Assembly: GCF_003946505.1 (NCBI RefSeq)
Contig: NZ_RHON01000002.1
Coordinates: 186,001-250,000 of the forward strand
Reading direction: 5' to 3'
Source: Companilactobacillus mishanensis
GTDB taxonomy: Bacteria > Bacillota > Bacilli > Lactobacillales > Lactobacillaceae
DNA: 64,000 nt
Part shown: positions 36,794 through 47,763 of the stretch, in pieces
Layout: every line of letters begins with the position of its first letter
How positions within the stretch are numbered: position 1 is the stretch's first letter
The notes under the pieces: generated by a model
Told to the model about the DNA's origin: nothing
The model's database searches: none
Seen by the model: only the letters and a program-made list of their open reading frames with translations
Translations under genes and position numbers: made by a program

Positions 36794-39154
36794 ATGGCAA
36801 ATCCATTAAGAAGATGGGTCGAAAGCGATAAAAGAGAAGTTAGACGTATGGGCAGAATTGCCGATAAAATCGAAGCATTAGCTGATGATTACGGTAAAAT
36901 GTCAAACGAACAACTCCAAGCTAAGACACCTGAGTTTAAAGAGAGACTGAAAAAGGGCGAAACATTGGATGATATTTTGCCAGAAGCCTTCGCTACAGCC
37001 CGTGAAGGTGCTAAAAGAGTTCTAGGACTATATCCTTTTAGAGTTCAATTAATTGGTGGTATTACACTTCATGAAGGTAATATTGCTGAAATGAAAACTG
37101 GTGAAGGTAAAACTTTAACAGCTACTTTACCAGTTTATTTAAATGCTTTAGCAGGCAAAGGTGTACACGTTGTTACTGTTAACGAATACCTTTCTGGCCG
37201 TGATGCTAAAGAAATGGGTGAGTTATACCACTGGTTAGGTTTGACCGTAGGATTGAACGTTAACCAACTTGATGCAGAAGAAAAACGTGAAGCTTACAAC
37301 TGCGATATCACTTATTCAACAAACAGTGAACTAGGATTTGATTATCTTCGTGACAACATGGTTGTTTACAAAGAACAAATGGTTCAACGTCCACTTAATT
37401 TCGCCATCGTTGATGAGGTCGATTCAATTTTGATCGATGAGGCTAGAACACCTTTGATCATTTCTGGTGCTGCTGAAAAATCTACAGCAATGTACGTTCG
37501 TACGGACAGATTTGTTAAGACTCTTGTTGAAGATGACTACAAGATCGATTGGCCTACAAAGTCAATCAGTTTAACTGAAACTGGTATTAGAAAAGCTGAA
37601 GATTACTTTGGTTTGGATAACTTGTATGACATTGATAACACTGTCTTGAACCACCATTTGGATCAAGCTTTGCGTGCCAATGAAATCATGCATTTGGATA
37701 TTGACTACGTTGTTCAAGACAACGAAGTTAAAATCGTTGATCAATTTACTGGTCGTGTTATGGAAGGTCGTCGTTATTCAGATGGACTACACCAAGCTAT
37801 TGAAGCTAAAGAAGGCGTAGAGATCCAAGATGAAACAAAGACAATGGCCAACATCACTTACCAAAACTTCTTCCGTATGTATGACAAGCTTTCTGGTATG
37901 ACTGGTACAGCCAAAACAGAAGCTGAAGAATTTAGAGAAATCTATAACATGGAAGTTGTTTCTATTCCAACTAACAAACCTGTTATTCGTGACGATAAAG
38001 ATGATGTTCTTTATCCTACATTGAAGAGTAAATTTGCTGCTGTTGTTAAAGATATCGAACAACGTCACGCAAAAGGACAACCTATGTTGGTTGGTACTGT
38101 TGCCGTTGAATCTTCAGAATATCTTTCAAAATTATTGAATGAAAAAGGCATTCCACATGCTGTTCTTAATGCTAAGAACCATGCTAAGGAAGCTGAAATT
38201 GTTATGAACGCCGGACAACGTGGTGCGGTTACTATTGCTACCAATATGGCTGGTCGTGGTACTGATATCAAACTTGGACCTGGTGTTACTGATTTAGGTG
38301 GACTTGCTGTTATTGGTACTGAACGACATGAATCACGTCGTATTGATAACCAGCTTCGTGGTAGATCTGGACGTCAGGGTGATCCTGGTGTTACTCAATT
38401 CTACATGTCACTTGAAGATGACTTGATGAAACGATTTGGTTCTGAAAGAATCAAGAATATTCTTAAAGCACTTCGTGTTGAAGAGGATGATCAAGTTATC
38501 CAAAGTAGAATGATGACTCGTCAAGTTGAGTCAGCTCAAAAACGTGTTGAAGGTAATAACTACGATACACGTAAGAATACTTTGCAATATGATGATGTTA
38601 TGCGTGAACAACGTGAAGTTATCTATAAAGAGAGAATGGAAGTTATCTCTGAAGACGAAGATCTAGACAAGGTATTAATGCCAATGATCGAACGTACAAT
38701 TGATGCTCAAGTTGATGTTCATACTCAAGGTAAAAAAGAAGAATGGGATCTTCCAGCAATTGTTGATTTTGCTAAAGCAGCAATTGTTTCAGATGAAAAC
38801 TTTAGTGTTGTTGATATTCAAATGCGTGATGCTGATGGAATCAAGAAATATCTTATGGACTTAGTTCACAAGAATTACGATGAAAAAGCAGACTCACTTG
38901 GAGATCCAGCACAAATGCTAGAATTCGAAAAAGTTGTTATTCTTCGTGTTGTTGATGAACACTGGACAGATCATATTGATGCAATGGATCAATTGCGTCA
39001 ATCAATCGGACTCCGTGGTTATGGACAACTTAATCCATTAGTTGAATATCAAGAAGAAGGATATCGTATGTTTGAGGAAATGATCTCTGACATCGAATAT
39101 GACGTAACTAGATTATTCATGAAGGCTGAAATTAGACAAAATATGGAAAGATAA
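36794..39154 (+). CDS. secA: Preprotein translocase ATPase SecA
   Basis: 786 residues. DEAD-like motor with [28 protein letters not shown], the preprotein cross-linking and scaffold regions, [12 protein letters not shown] and [13 protein letters not shown]. It drives Sec export. The protein ends at IRQNMER and lacks the C-terminal SEC-C zinc domain found in many SecA proteins, a known variation among lactobacilli. Confidence 0.98.
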   Translation: MANPLRRWVESDKREVRRMGRIADKIEALADDYGKMSNEQLQAKTPEFKERLKKGETLDDILPEAFATAREGAKRVLGLYPFRVQLIGGITLHEGNIAEMKTGEGKTLTATLPVYLNALAGKGVHVVTVNEYLSGRDAKEMGELYHWLGLTVGLNVNQLDAEEKREAYNCDITYSTNSELGFDYLRDNMVVYKEQMVQRPLNFAIVDEVDSILIDEARTPLIISGAAEKSTAMYVRTDRFVKTLVEDDYKIDWPTKSISLTETGIRKAEDYFGLDNLYDIDNTVLNHHLDQALRANEIMHLDIDYVVQDNEVKIVDQFTGRVMEGRRYSDGLHQAIEAKEGVEIQDETKTMANITYQNFFRMYDKLSGMTGTAKTEAEEFREIYNMEVVSIPTNKPVIRDDKDDVLYPTLKSKFAAVVKDIEQRHAKGQPMLVGTVAVESSEYLSKLLNEKGIPHAVLNAKNHAKEAEIVMNAGQRGAVTIATNMAGRGTDIKLGPGVTDLGGLAVIGTERHESRRIDNQLRGRSGRQGDPGVTQFYMSLEDDLMKRFGSERIKNILKALRVEEDDQVIQSRMMTRQVESAQKRVEGNNYDTRKNTLQYDDVMREQREVIYKERMEVISEDEDLDKVLMPMIERTIDAQVDVHTQGKKEEWDLPAIVDFAKAAIVSDENFSVVDIQMRDADGIKKYLMDLVHKNYDEKADSLGDPAQMLEFEKVVILRVVDEHWTDHIDAMDQLRQSIGLRGYGQLNPLVEYQEEGYRMFEEMISDIEYDVTRLFMKAEIRQNMER

Positions 39155-39181
39155 AAAACAGGCCTTGGCCTGTTTTTTTTA
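39155..39181 (+). terminator. Hairpin terminator between secA and prfB
   Basis: AAACAGGCC-TT-GGCCTGTTT followed by a T-run, ending only 15 bp before the prfB start codon. Confidence 0.85.
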
Positions 39182-39196
39182 TACAAAGGTGAAAAT

Positions 39197-40313
39197 ATGG
39201 AATTTGGTGAAATAAAAAGTAATATTTCCGAAATAGAAGAAAAAATCGATCAATTCCGGAGGTCTCTTTGACTTAGAAAATTTGGAAGAGAGTATTGCCG
39301 AGAACGAATCTCGGATGACTCAAAATGGTTTTTGGGATGATCATGAGAAAGCCCAAAAACTGATCGATGAGAACAACTTGTTAAAAGATAAGTATGACAA
39401 TTTCAAGAACCTTGAACAATCTTCTGAAGATCTGTCTGTTTTGGCAGAATTGTACCAAGAAGATGAAGATCCCGAGTTGATGGAACAATTAGAGGATAAC
39501 TTGGAAAGTATCAATAAAGAAATGCAGACTTACGAATTAACAATGTTGTTATCTGAACCATATGATTCGCACAATGCAATTTTAGAAATACATCCTGGTG
39601 CTGGTGGTACCGAATCACAAGACTGGGGTGAGATGTTACTTAGAATGTATGAACGCTGGGCAGACCAGCATGAATTTAAAGTAGAATTTGAAGATTACCA
39701 ACCAGGTGACGTGACCGGAATAAAGAGTGTTTCCATCATGATAACTGGACCAAATGCTTACGGCTTATTGCGCTCTGAACGTGGAGTTCATCGTTTGGTC
39801 AGAATTTCACCATTTGATTCTGCAGGTAGACGCCATACCTCATTTGCCTCGGTTGATGTCATGCCGGAATTGGATGATTCCATCGATGTAGAAATCAACG
39901 ACGATGATTTGCGAGTTGACGTTTTCCGTTCATCAGGTGCTGGTGGACAGCATATCAATAAGACTTCATCAGCCGTTAGGATCACACATATTCCGACTGG
40001 GATAGTCGTCAGTTCACAAGCACAACGTTCACAACTACAAAATAGACAAACAGCTATGAGTATGTTGAAAGCTAAACTTTTCCAAAAAGAACAAGAAGAG
40101 CAAGCTAAGCGAAATGCTGAAATCAAAGGTGAACAAATGGACATCGGTTGGGGTTCTCAAATCCGTTCATATGTTTTCCATCCATATACAATGGTAAAGG
40201 ACCATCGCTCTAATTATGAAACAGGTAATGGTCAAGCGGTTATGGACGGAGATTTGGACCAATTTATTTACGCCTATTTACAATGGAAATTACAAGGGGA
40301 TAACCCAGACTAA
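39197..40313 (+). CDS. prfB: Peptide chain release factor 2 with programmed +1 frameshift
   Basis: 371 residues when read as 39197-39268 joined to 39270-40313. Zero frame codons 1-24 end in CTT TGA (TGA at 39269-39271), preceded by the internal Shine-Dalgarno-like GGAGGT; slipping +1 on CTTT continues as D-L-E-N. This is the classical RF2 autoregulation by its own TGA codon. The second part has the SPF stop-codon recognition motif and GGQ. AAAGGTG precedes the ATG. phoP begins 2 bp after its stop. Confidence 0.96.
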
Positions 40314-40315
40314 TC

Positions 40316-40984
40316 ATGAAAAAGAAAATATTAACAGTTGATGATGAACCCGCAATTTTGGAGTTGATCGACTATAATTTGGAAAACAACAATTATGATG
40401 TGAAAAAGGCAACTGATGGTAAGCAAGCTATCGAAATGGTCGAAGAAGAAAAATTTGACCTGATATTGTTGGATCAAATGTTGCCAAAAGTTAGTGGAAT
40501 TGATGTTTTAAAACGTATCAGAGCTAAAGGGGATGCTACACCTGTCATCTTCTTAACTGCTGTTGATACTGAGGAAAATAAAATCGAGGGTTTGATCAGT
40601 GGAGCAGATGATTATGTAACTAAACCGTTTAGCGTCAAGGAGTTACTTGCACGAATCGAAGTAGTTCTGCGTAGATCGGGAAAATCTTCAGGTAAACAGA
40701 CAGTCTTTAAATTGAACAAATCATTAAAAAGTCTTGATATGGATGGTGTCGATATACCACTGACAAGAAAAGAATTTGAGTTACTGGCATTTCTGATCAA
40801 GAACAAAGGAATAGTCGTTTCCCGTGACCAAATATTTGAAAGTGTCTGGGGAATAAATTCTAATTCACAAATTAGGATGGTCGATATCCAAATTAGCCAT
40901 TTACGTGATAAAATCGAAAAGGAAACAAAAGATCCGCAAATAATAAAAACCGTCCATGGGTTCGGTTATATTTTAGAGGTGTAG
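40316..40984 (+). CDS. phoP: Response regulator PhoP
   Basis: 222 residues, OmpR family. Receiver with VDDEP near residue 8, phospho-acceptor D53 (LLDQMLP), conserved Lys in TKPFS, and a winged helix with TRKEFELL and VHGFGYIL. Its partner kinase gene follows by 2 bp and the pst genes come next, so a role in phosphate control is well supported. Confidence 0.9.
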   Translation: MKKKILTVDDEPAILELIDYNLENNNYDVKKATDGKQAIEMVEEEKFDLILLDQMLPKVSGIDVLKRIRAKGDATPVIFLTAVDTEENKIEGLISGADDYVTKPFSVKELLARIEVVLRRSGKSSGKQTVFKLNKSLKSLDMDGVDIPLTRKEFELLAFLIKNKGIVVSRDQIFESVWGINSNSQIRMVDIQISHLRDKIEKETKDPQIIKTVHGFGYILEV

Positions 40985-40986
40985 GG

Positions 40987-42633
40987 ATGAAAAGAAGGTT
41001 AGGTCCAATATTTGGAATCATCATTTCCATTGTCCTTTTTCTGGCATTAGCACTATTTGCTGATAATATTCTTGGAAATTCGCAACGTGCGGCTTTTTCA
41101 GATGAAGTAAGTTCATATAATGAATTGAGGAAAAATCACAAGCCAAGCACATCGGCTGATATTACAGATTTAACTTATGTGAACATCAAAGAAAATGGCA
41201 CTCTTTCAAAGAAGGCTTCAGATTTAATTCATCGTGGTAATTTTTCAATGAGTGAACAATATGCCACCGACAGATCTTTTGGTAATAGAACCATGTTTTA
41301 CCGTTATAACAATGGCGATTATGTGGTTGCAAAAAAATATTCTCGTTTATGGAATCAAGACCCATTAACATTTACACTTATTGGGATTTTGTTCTTTATA
41401 ATCGTTGATACAATCGTGATAATTTATTATCGTCAACGTCAAATATTGAAAAAAGATATTGATAGTGTGACGAATAACTTGAGACGTGTTCGAAAGAACA
41501 AAGAAATTTCTTCACTCATTTTGTCACCAGATGACGATCTATACGAATTAGTTGAGCAAACTAATCAAATCAATAAAGACATTAGTCAGCTTAGAGAAGA
41601 TGCAAAACTTCGTGAACGTAGATTTAAAGGATTGATAGGACATCTGCCTATTGGTGTTATGCTGCTAAACTCTCAGGGTGAAGTTTTGTTACATAATCAA
41701 GCGATGGCATCGTTGCTAGATGAAAATATTACCGACGATATTCATCCTTTTATTGAGGATGTTAAGACATATGGCTTAAGCCGTATGATCGAACATTCTT
41801 TGCGTAAGAATAAAAATTACCATCGAGAGATCCAACTGGTTGGAAATTCTCAAAAATATGTTGACGCAAATGTTATTCATTTGGTTCATACACGAGAAGA
41901 TTTTGATCAGCAAGTATTAGTTATTCTGTATGATTTGACGGAAAGCCGTCATATGGAACAAATGCAAGTTGATTTTGTAAATAATGTAAGTCATGAGTTG
42001 AAGACACCAATAACATCCATCGAAGGATTTTCTGAAACACTACTTGATGGTGCTCAAGATGATCCTGAAAAACGTGAGCACTTCCTGAAAATCATTCATG
42101 ACGAAAGTGTTAGATTGACGGAGTTGATTCAGGATATCCTTTCATTATCTAAAATTAAAAAGGATAATGATTCAACAGAACTTGTTGATATGGAAACTGA
42201 CATCGAACGAATTTTGCAAAGTATGGAAGTGTCGATCGATAAACATCATCTTAAAGTTGAGAAAAGCTTCTTTGGCAATAAAGAAGTAACCATCAATCGA
42301 GCTAAAGTTAATTTAATTTTGAATAATTTAATCAAAAATGCAATTTCGTATAATAAGGAAAACGGAACCATCAAGATTGCTGTTCATCATGACGAAATCG
42401 AAAACCGACTACGGGTTATTATTGAGGACTCCGGTATCGGCATTTCTCAAGATGATCAAAATAGAGTCTTTGAAAGATTCTATCGAGTCGATAGATCACG
42501 TAGTTTAGAAACTGGTGGTACTGGATTGGGATTGGCTATTGTTAAAGAGACAGTTGACAATTTAGACGGTAATTTGACAATAGATTCTGATTTAGGATTA
42601 GGGACAACGTTTACATTCGAAATTCCTTTATAA
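40987..42633 (+). CDS. phoR: Sensor histidine kinase PhoR
   Basis: 548 residues. Two membrane helices (about 8-25 and 125-145) enclose a ~100-residue extracellular region, then a HAMP-like linker, a PAS domain (about 210-320, FKGLIGHLPIGVMLLNSQG), and HisKA with the acceptor in NNVSHELKTPI and HATPase motifs (NLIKNAISY, EDSGIGI, GGTGLGLAI). Cognate to PhoP. A terminator follows. Confidence 0.9.
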   Translation: MKRRLGPIFGIIISIVLFLALALFADNILGNSQRAAFSDEVSSYNELRKNHKPSTSADITDLTYVNIKENGTLSKKASDLIHRGNFSMSEQYATDRSFGNRTMFYRYNNGDYVVAKKYSRLWNQDPLTFTLIGILFFIIVDTIVIIYYRQRQILKKDIDSVTNNLRRVRKNKEISSLILSPDDDLYELVEQTNQINKDISQLREDAKLRERRFKGLIGHLPIGVMLLNSQGEVLLHNQAMASLLDENITDDIHPFIEDVKTYGLSRMIEHSLRKNKNYHREIQLVGNSQKYVDANVIHLVHTREDFDQQVLVILYDLTESRHMEQMQVDFVNNVSHELKTPITSIEGFSETLLDGAQDDPEKREHFLKIIHDESVRLTELIQDILSLSKIKKDNDSTELVDMETDIERILQSMEVSIDKHHLKVEKSFFGNKEVTINRAKVNLILNNLIKNAISYNKENGTIKIAVHHDEIENRLRVIIEDSGIGISQDDQNRVFERFYRVDRSRSLETGGTGLGLAIVKETVDNLDGNLTIDSDLGLGTTFTFEIPL

Positions 42634-42639
42634 AGTTTA

Positions 42640-42672
42640 AAAAGATTGAGAATTTTTTTCTCAATCTTTTTT
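42640..42672 (+). terminator. Terminator of phoPR
   Basis: Perfect hairpin AAAAGATTGAGAA / TTCTCAATCTTTT with a T-rich loop and T-run. Confidence 0.88.
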
Positions 42673-42674
42673 GT

Positions 42675-42713
42675 TTCCACAAATATATACAAAAAATATA
42701 CATCCATATATTA
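42675..42713 (+). promoter_or_regulatory. PhoP-box-like repeats upstream of pstS
   Basis: TATACA at 42686 and 42697 and ATATTA at 42708 are spaced by exactly 11 bp; a poorer copy TTCCAC is at 42675. Bacillus PhoP binds TTAACA-like repeats of the same period. The box ends 26 bp before the pstS start. Confidence 0.55.
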
Positions 42714-42739
42714 ATATGAACGATATAGAGGTGAGAATA

Positions 42740-43615
42740 TTGAAAAAACGAGTTGTCGCTTTATTTGTCCTGCTTTTTTCTGCTGTCTTTGTGTTGACTG
42801 GATGCAAAGGTAGTAATGGACAAGAGACTATCACAGCAGTAGGTTCTTCTGCCGCACAACCATTAGTCGAGTTAGCGGGAGAAGAATTTACCAAGGATAA
42901 CCCAAATCAGTATGTCAATGTACAAGGTGGAGGTACCGGTACCGGATTGAGCCAAATCCAGCAAGGTGCAGTTAATATAGGTAACTCTGACCTCTATGCA
43001 GAGCAAAAAAGTGATATCGATTCTTCAAAATTGGTCGATCACCGTATTTGTGCTGTAGGGATGGTTCCGATAACCAATAAAGATGTGAAGGTAGATTCAT
43101 TAACAATAAAACAATTGCGTCAGATTTTTTCTGGTGAAATAACTAACTGGAAACAAGTTGGTGGCCAAGATCTTGGAATTACTATCATTAATCGTGCAGA
43201 CGGTAGTGGTACACGTTCTTCATTTGAGAATGATGTTATGAATGGCACTCCGTTCGCTCGTTCTCAAGAGCAAGACTCAAGTGGTATGGTTCGTCAAATT
43301 GTTGACAACACAGCTGGTTCAATCAGTTATTTAGCAATGCCTTATTTAAATGATTCTGTAAAAACTTTGGAAGTTGATCATATTGCACCTACCATCAAAA
43401 ATATTGAAACGAATAAATGGAAAATTTGGTCATATGAACATTTGTATACTAATGGCAAAGCCACTGGTATGACGAAAGATTTCTTGAATTATATTATGAC
43501 TGACCATGTTCAAAAAAATGTTGTTCAAAAATTAAGATATGTTCCTATAAATGATATGCAATATGACAAAGATGCGAAGGGTAATGTTACGCCTGTTTCT
43601 CAGGAGGGAAGATAA
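42740..43615 (+). CDS. pstS: Phosphate-binding lipoprotein PstS
   Basis: 291 residues from TTG 42740, chosen because GAGGTGAGA lies just upstream and the product then starts MKKR with a normal signal peptide. Lipobox VLTGC. Phosphate-binding motifs AVGSSAAQPL, GGGTGTGLSQIQ and RADGSGTRSSFE. It captures phosphate outside the membrane for the PstCAB transporter. First gene of the pst operon. Confidence 0.95.
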   Translation: MKKRVVALFVLLFSAVFVLTGCKGSNGQETITAVGSSAAQPLVELAGEEFTKDNPNQYVNVQGGGTGTGLSQIQQGAVNIGNSDLYAEQKSDIDSSKLVDHRICAVGMVPITNKDVKVDSLTIKQLRQIFSGEITNWKQVGGQDLGITIINRADGSGTRSSFENDVMNGTPFARSQEQDSSGMVRQIVDNTAGSISYLAMPYLNDSVKTLEVDHIAPTIKNIETNKWKIWSYEHLYTNGKATGMTKDFLNYIMTDHVQKNVVQKLRYVPINDMQYDKDAKGNVTPVSQEGR

Positions 43616-44536
43616 TTGAAGGATCCGATTAGGGAAAGTTTACTTAAAAAATCAGTATCAGCAAAAAGGGAGACTAAAGGTAAGATAATTTCTTTTAGTT
43701 TCACTGCTATTATCGTTATTTTGGTTGTAACAATTATTGGATTTGTTGCATCTAGAGGATTAATTATCTTCTTTAAAGATGGAGTTAATCCAATAGATTT
43801 TTTGACTCATTCAGTTTGGACACCAAATAAATTAGATAGTGCAGGTCATCCTATTGTTGGTGCTGCACCAATGATTATTGGCTCGTTTGCAGTTACTGTT
43901 ATTGCTGCCTTGATAGGTACACCATTTGCTATTGCAGCGGCAATTTTTATGACCGAGATATCGCCAAAATGGGGAAGGAAGATACTCCAGCCAGTTATTG
44001 AATTACTAGTTGGTATTCCATCAGTTGTTTATGGTTTCATTGGACTGACAATTGTTGTTCCATTTGTACGAAACATCGCTGGTGGTAGTGGTTTTGGTAT
44101 CCTAGCAGGGTCATTTGTACTTTTTGTTATGATACTACCCACTATTACGTCAATGTCCGTAGATGCCCTTAGGAGCGTTCCTAGATACTATCGTGAAGCA
44201 TCATTAGCGTTGGGTGCAACTCGTTGGCAAACAATTTCTCGAGTTATCTTGAGATCAGCTACACCTGGGATTTTGACTGCGGTCATTTTTGGTATGTCTA
44301 GAGCTTTTGGTGAAGCTTTGGCAGTTCAAATGGTAATTGGTAATGCGATGTTGTTACCACAAAACCTAGTATCACCTTCATCAACTTTGACAAGTGTTCT
44401 AACAATGAACATGGGAAATACAACAATAGGATCGACAGCTAATAATGCCCTTTGGTCATTAGCCTTGCTATTGCTGATCATGTCATTAGTATTCAACTTC
44501 GTTATTAGAGCGATTGCTAAGCGAGGTGAGCTCTAA
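43616..44536 (+). CDS. pstC: Phosphate ABC transporter permease PstC
   Basis: 306 residues, TTG start right after the pstS stop with GGAGGG upstream. Six membrane helices and the EAA-type loop YREASLALGATRWQTISRVILR that meets PstB. It overlaps pstA by one base. Confidence 0.95.
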   Translation: MKDPIRESLLKKSVSAKRETKGKIISFSFTAIIVILVVTIIGFVASRGLIIFFKDGVNPIDFLTHSVWTPNKLDSAGHPIVGAAPMIIGSFAVTVIAALIGTPFAIAAAIFMTEISPKWGRKILQPVIELLVGIPSVVYGFIGLTIVVPFVRNIAGGSGFGILAGSFVLFVMILPTITSMSVDALRSVPRYYREASLALGATRWQTISRVILRSATPGILTAVIFGMSRAFGEALAVQMVIGNAMLLPQNLVSPSSTLTSVLTMNMGNTTIGSTANNALWSLALLLLIMSLVFNFVIRAIAKRGEL

Positions 44537-45423
44537 TGTTTAACGAAAAAACAAAAGATAAGATTGCCACAGGTGTCATTTACTTTATGTCTGGAATAAT
44601 CGTATTGATTCTTGCAGGATTATTACTATACATATTAGGAAGTGGACTACGTTATGTTAACTGGCACTTTTTAACTTCTGGATCAAAGGCTTTTCAAGCT
44701 GGTAGTGGAATCGGTATCCAACTTTTTAACTCATTCTTCTTATTGATCCTGTCAATGCTTATATCTATTCCTATCGCTATTTCTGCCGGTATTTTCTTGT
44801 CAGAATACGCTGGAAAAAATAAAATCGTTGAAGTTATTAGAATTTCAATTGAAGTATTAAGCTCATTGCCATCAATCGTTGTTGGTCTATTTGGATTCTT
44901 GATTTTCGTAATTAGTTTTAAATTTGGATTTTCTATCTTGTCTGGTGCGTTGACATTAACAGTTTTCAATTTACCTATTCTTACTCGTAATGTTGAAGAC
45001 TCATTAAAATCCGTACCACAATCACAACGTGAGGCCGGTTTAGCTTTGGGTCTTTCAAAATGGGAAACTGTCATTCACGTAATCATACCTGATAGCTTAC
45101 CCGGAATAATTACCGGTATGATCATTGGTGCCGGAAGAGTCTTTGGTGAAGCTGCTGCATTGATTTATACAGCTGGTCAAAGTGCTCCGCCACTTGATTT
45201 CTCAAACTTTAATATTTTCAGTATCACAAGTCCGTTGAATCTTTTCCGTCCTGCGGAAACTTTGGCGGTCCACATTTGGAAAGTCAATTCTGAAGGATTG
45301 ATTCCAGATGCTGTTCAAGTTTCAGCTGGAGCATCAGCTGTCTTGATAATTGCCGTTTTAATATTCAATCTGCTTTCTCGTTACGTTGGAAACTTGGTTT
45401 ATAAAAAGATGACTGGAGAATAA
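44536..45423 (+). CDS. pstA: Phosphate ABC transporter permease PstA
   Basis: 295 residues, six membrane helices and the coupling loop QREAGLALGLSKWETVIHVIIP. Forms the heterodimeric channel with PstC. Confidence 0.95.
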   Translation: MFNEKTKDKIATGVIYFMSGIIVLILAGLLLYILGSGLRYVNWHFLTSGSKAFQAGSGIGIQLFNSFFLLILSMLISIPIAISAGIFLSEYAGKNKIVEVIRISIEVLSSLPSIVVGLFGFLIFVISFKFGFSILSGALTLTVFNLPILTRNVEDSLKSVPQSQREAGLALGLSKWETVIHVIIPDSLPGIITGMIIGAGRVFGEAAALIYTAGQSAPPLDFSNFNIFSITSPLNLFRPAETLAVHIWKVNSEGLIPDAVQVSAGASAVLIIAVLIFNLLSRYVGNLVYKKMTGE

Positions 45424-45424
45424 T

Positions 45425-46234
45425 ATGGACGAACAAAAATTAAATCAACAGTATATCTATCATTTGGATGAAGATGAACACGAGATTGCTATGGAAACCA
45501 AGGATCTTCAAGTTTTTTATGGCGAAAAAGAAGCAATGCACAAAGCATCACTTCAGTTTCAAAGATATAAAATCACATCACTGATCGGTGCTTCTGGTTC
45601 TGGTAAGTCAACTTTCTTGAGGTCGTTGAATAGAATGAACGATAATGTACCTGGAGCCACGGTCAAAGGTCAAATTTTGTATCGTGGACTTGATATCAAC
45701 AAGAATGATGTTGATATTTATGAAACCAGAAAACACATCGGCATGGTTTTTCAACGTCCCAATCCGTTTTCGAAATCAATCTATGACAACATTACTTTTG
45801 CTTTGAAACGACATGGTCTGCATGATAAAAAGAAGCTTGATGAGATTGTCGAAACGACGCTCAAACAAGCTTCATTGTGGGACCAGGTCAAGGATGATCT
45901 TGGTAAGAGTGCGTTGTCACTTTCAGGTGGACAGCAGCAAAGGCTTTGCATTGCACGAGCAATTGCCATGAAACCTGATATCTTATTGATGGATGAGCCT
46001 GCCAGTGCACTAGATCCTATCTCAACATCTAACGTTGAAGAGACGATGTTGAGTTTAAAAGACAAATATACAATTATTATAGTTACACATAATATGCAAC
46101 AAGCCGGAAGAATCAGTGATTACACTGCATTCTTCCACTTAGGTCATGTTGTTGAATTTAATGAAACTCGAAAGATATTTACTCGACCTAAGATGGAAAC
46201 AACGGAAGAGTATGTATCTGGACACTTTGGATAA
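45425..46234 (+). CDS. pstB1: Phosphate ABC transporter ATPase PstB (first copy)
   Basis: 269 residues. Walker A GASGSGKST, signature LSGGQQQR, Walker B ILLMDEPASALDP. An N-terminal extension of ~25 residues with several acidic residues precedes the ABC core. Tandem pstB genes are common in lactic acid bacteria; whether they form heterodimers is unknown. Confidence 0.93.
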   Translation: MDEQKLNQQYIYHLDEDEHEIAMETKDLQVFYGEKEAMHKASLQFQRYKITSLIGASGSGKSTFLRSLNRMNDNVPGATVKGQILYRGLDINKNDVDIYETRKHIGMVFQRPNPFSKSIYDNITFALKRHGLHDKKKLDEIVETTLKQASLWDQVKDDLGKSALSLSGGQQQRLCIARAIAMKPDILLMDEPASALDPISTSNVEETMLSLKDKYTIIIVTHNMQQAGRISDYTAFFHLGHVVEFNETRKIFTRPKMETTEEYVSGHFG

Positions 46235-46246
46235 AGGAAGACAAAA

Positions 46247-47011
46247 ATGGTTGAAGCAAAAAAAATATTAACTTCATCAGACGTCCATTTATTTTATGGA
46301 AAAAAAGAAGCTTTACAAGGTATTAATTTAGATTTCGTGGAGAATGAGATCACTGCTTTGATCGGACCATCTGGATGTGGTAAATCAACCTATCTGCGTT
46401 GTTTAAATAGAATGAATGATTTGATTCCTGATGTTACTATAACTGGTAATATTGAATTAAATGGAAAAAATATCTACGCACCAAATATCGATACAGTTGA
46501 ATTAAGAAAACAAGTTGGAATGGTTTTCCAACAACCCAATCCGTTTCCTTTTTCGATTTACGACAATGTTGTTTATGGCTTGAGATTAGCTGGGACTAAA
46601 GACAAAGCAACTTTGGATGAAGCAGTAGAAACAAGTTTAAGAAACGCTGCTGTTTGGGATGACGTAAAGGATAAGTTGAATGAAAGTGCCTTATCACTTT
46701 CAGGTGGGCAACAACAGAGAGTTTGTATTGCTCGTGTATTGGCAGTTAAGCCGGATATTATCCTGCTCGACGAACCAACATCAGCTTTGGATCCAATCTC
46801 TTCATCGCAAGTTGAGAATATGTTGTTAACTTTGAAAGATAAATATACAATAATTATTGTCACTCACAATATGCAACAAGCTTCAAGAATTTCAGACAAA
46901 ACAGCCTTTTTCTTGAACGGTGAGCTAATTGAAGTAAATGCTACAAAGAATATATTCTTAAATCCTAAAGAAAAACAAACTGAGGACTATATTTCAGGTA
47001 AATTTGGATAA
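46247..47011 (+). CDS. pstB2: Phosphate ABC transporter ATPase PstB (second copy)
   Basis: 254 residues. Walker [10 protein letters not shown], signature LSGGQQQR, Walker [14 protein letters not shown]. Closer to the canonical PstB than the first copy (Cys in Walker [16 protein letters not shown]). 12 bp after the first copy. Confidence 0.94.
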   Translation: MVEAKKILTSSDVHLFYGKKEALQGINLDFVENEITALIGPSGCGKSTYLRCLNRMNDLIPDVTITGNIELNGKNIYAPNIDTVELRKQVGMVFQQPNPFPFSIYDNVVYGLRLAGTKDKATLDEAVETSLRNAAVWDDVKDKLNESALSLSGGQQQRVCIARVLAVKPDIILLDEPTSALDPISSSQVENMLLTLKDKYTIIIVTHNMQQASRISDKTAFFLNGELIEVNATKNIFLNPKEKQTEDYISGKFG

Positions 47012-47024
47012 GGGGGCAAATTGA

Positions 47025-47705
47025 ATGAGAAGTACTTTTGAAGAACAACTTAATAATTTACATTTAAGATTCTCAGAAATGGGCATGATGGCCAGTGAAG
47101 CTATTATGAAATCAGTTAAGGCCTACATTAACCACGATAAGGCCTTGGCAAAAGAAGTAATTGAAAACGACCGTTTTATCAATAAGCGTGAGGTCGATTT
47201 GGAGAAAAAGTCATTTGAAATGATTGCACTTCAACAACCAGTTACATCTGACTTACGAATGGTCGTTACCGTATTGAAAGCCAGTTCAGATCTTGAACGT
47301 ATGGGTGATCATGCTGTAAGTATCGCTCAAGAAACGATTCGAGTTAAGGGGACAACTCGTATTCCAGAAATTGAGAAATTGATTGCTGAAATGGGTGATA
47401 TGGCTACAAGTATCGTTGAAGATTCATTGGAAGCTTATCTAAAAGAAGACGGACAAATGGCTGAAGACGTTGCTGCAAAAGACGGTGACATCGACAAGCG
47501 AGGTAAGTTGATCAATGACATGTGCATCAAGGATATGCAGCAGTCTGTAGACAATGTTATTAGTGGTTCTTCATATATGTTAGTTGAAAGTTATTTGGAA
47601 CGTGTTGGTGACTATGCCACAAATATTTGTGAATGGGTTGTTTACCTGAACACTGGACATGTGGTAGAACTAAGTCAGAAGCATGTGACTGATACCGAAG
47701 AATAG
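47025..47705 (+). CDS. phoU: Phosphate transport regulator PhoU
   Basis: 226 residues, two PhoU helical repeats with the metal-binding SDLERMGDHA and ESYLERVGDYA motifs. It couples the Pst transporter to PhoR signalling and phosphate balance. Last gene of the operon. Confidence 0.95.
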   Translation: MRSTFEEQLNNLHLRFSEMGMMASEAIMKSVKAYINHDKALAKEVIENDRFINKREVDLEKKSFEMIALQQPVTSDLRMVVTVLKASSDLERMGDHAVSIAQETIRVKGTTRIPEIEKLIAEMGDMATSIVEDSLEAYLKEDGQMAEDVAAKDGDIDKRGKLINDMCIKDMQQSVDNVISGSSYMLVESYLERVGDYATNICEWVVYLNTGHVVELSQKHVTDTEE

Positions 47706-47763
47706 TAGCTTGAAGTTTCCGTCACAATGTTATATATTTTTCTAACAAGTTGAGGTGGAAACC

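Noticed and set aside
39282..40313. prfB as a simple ORF starting at ATG 39282
   Set aside because: The upstream 24 codons, internal ribosome-like site and CTTTGAC shift site show the real start at 39197.
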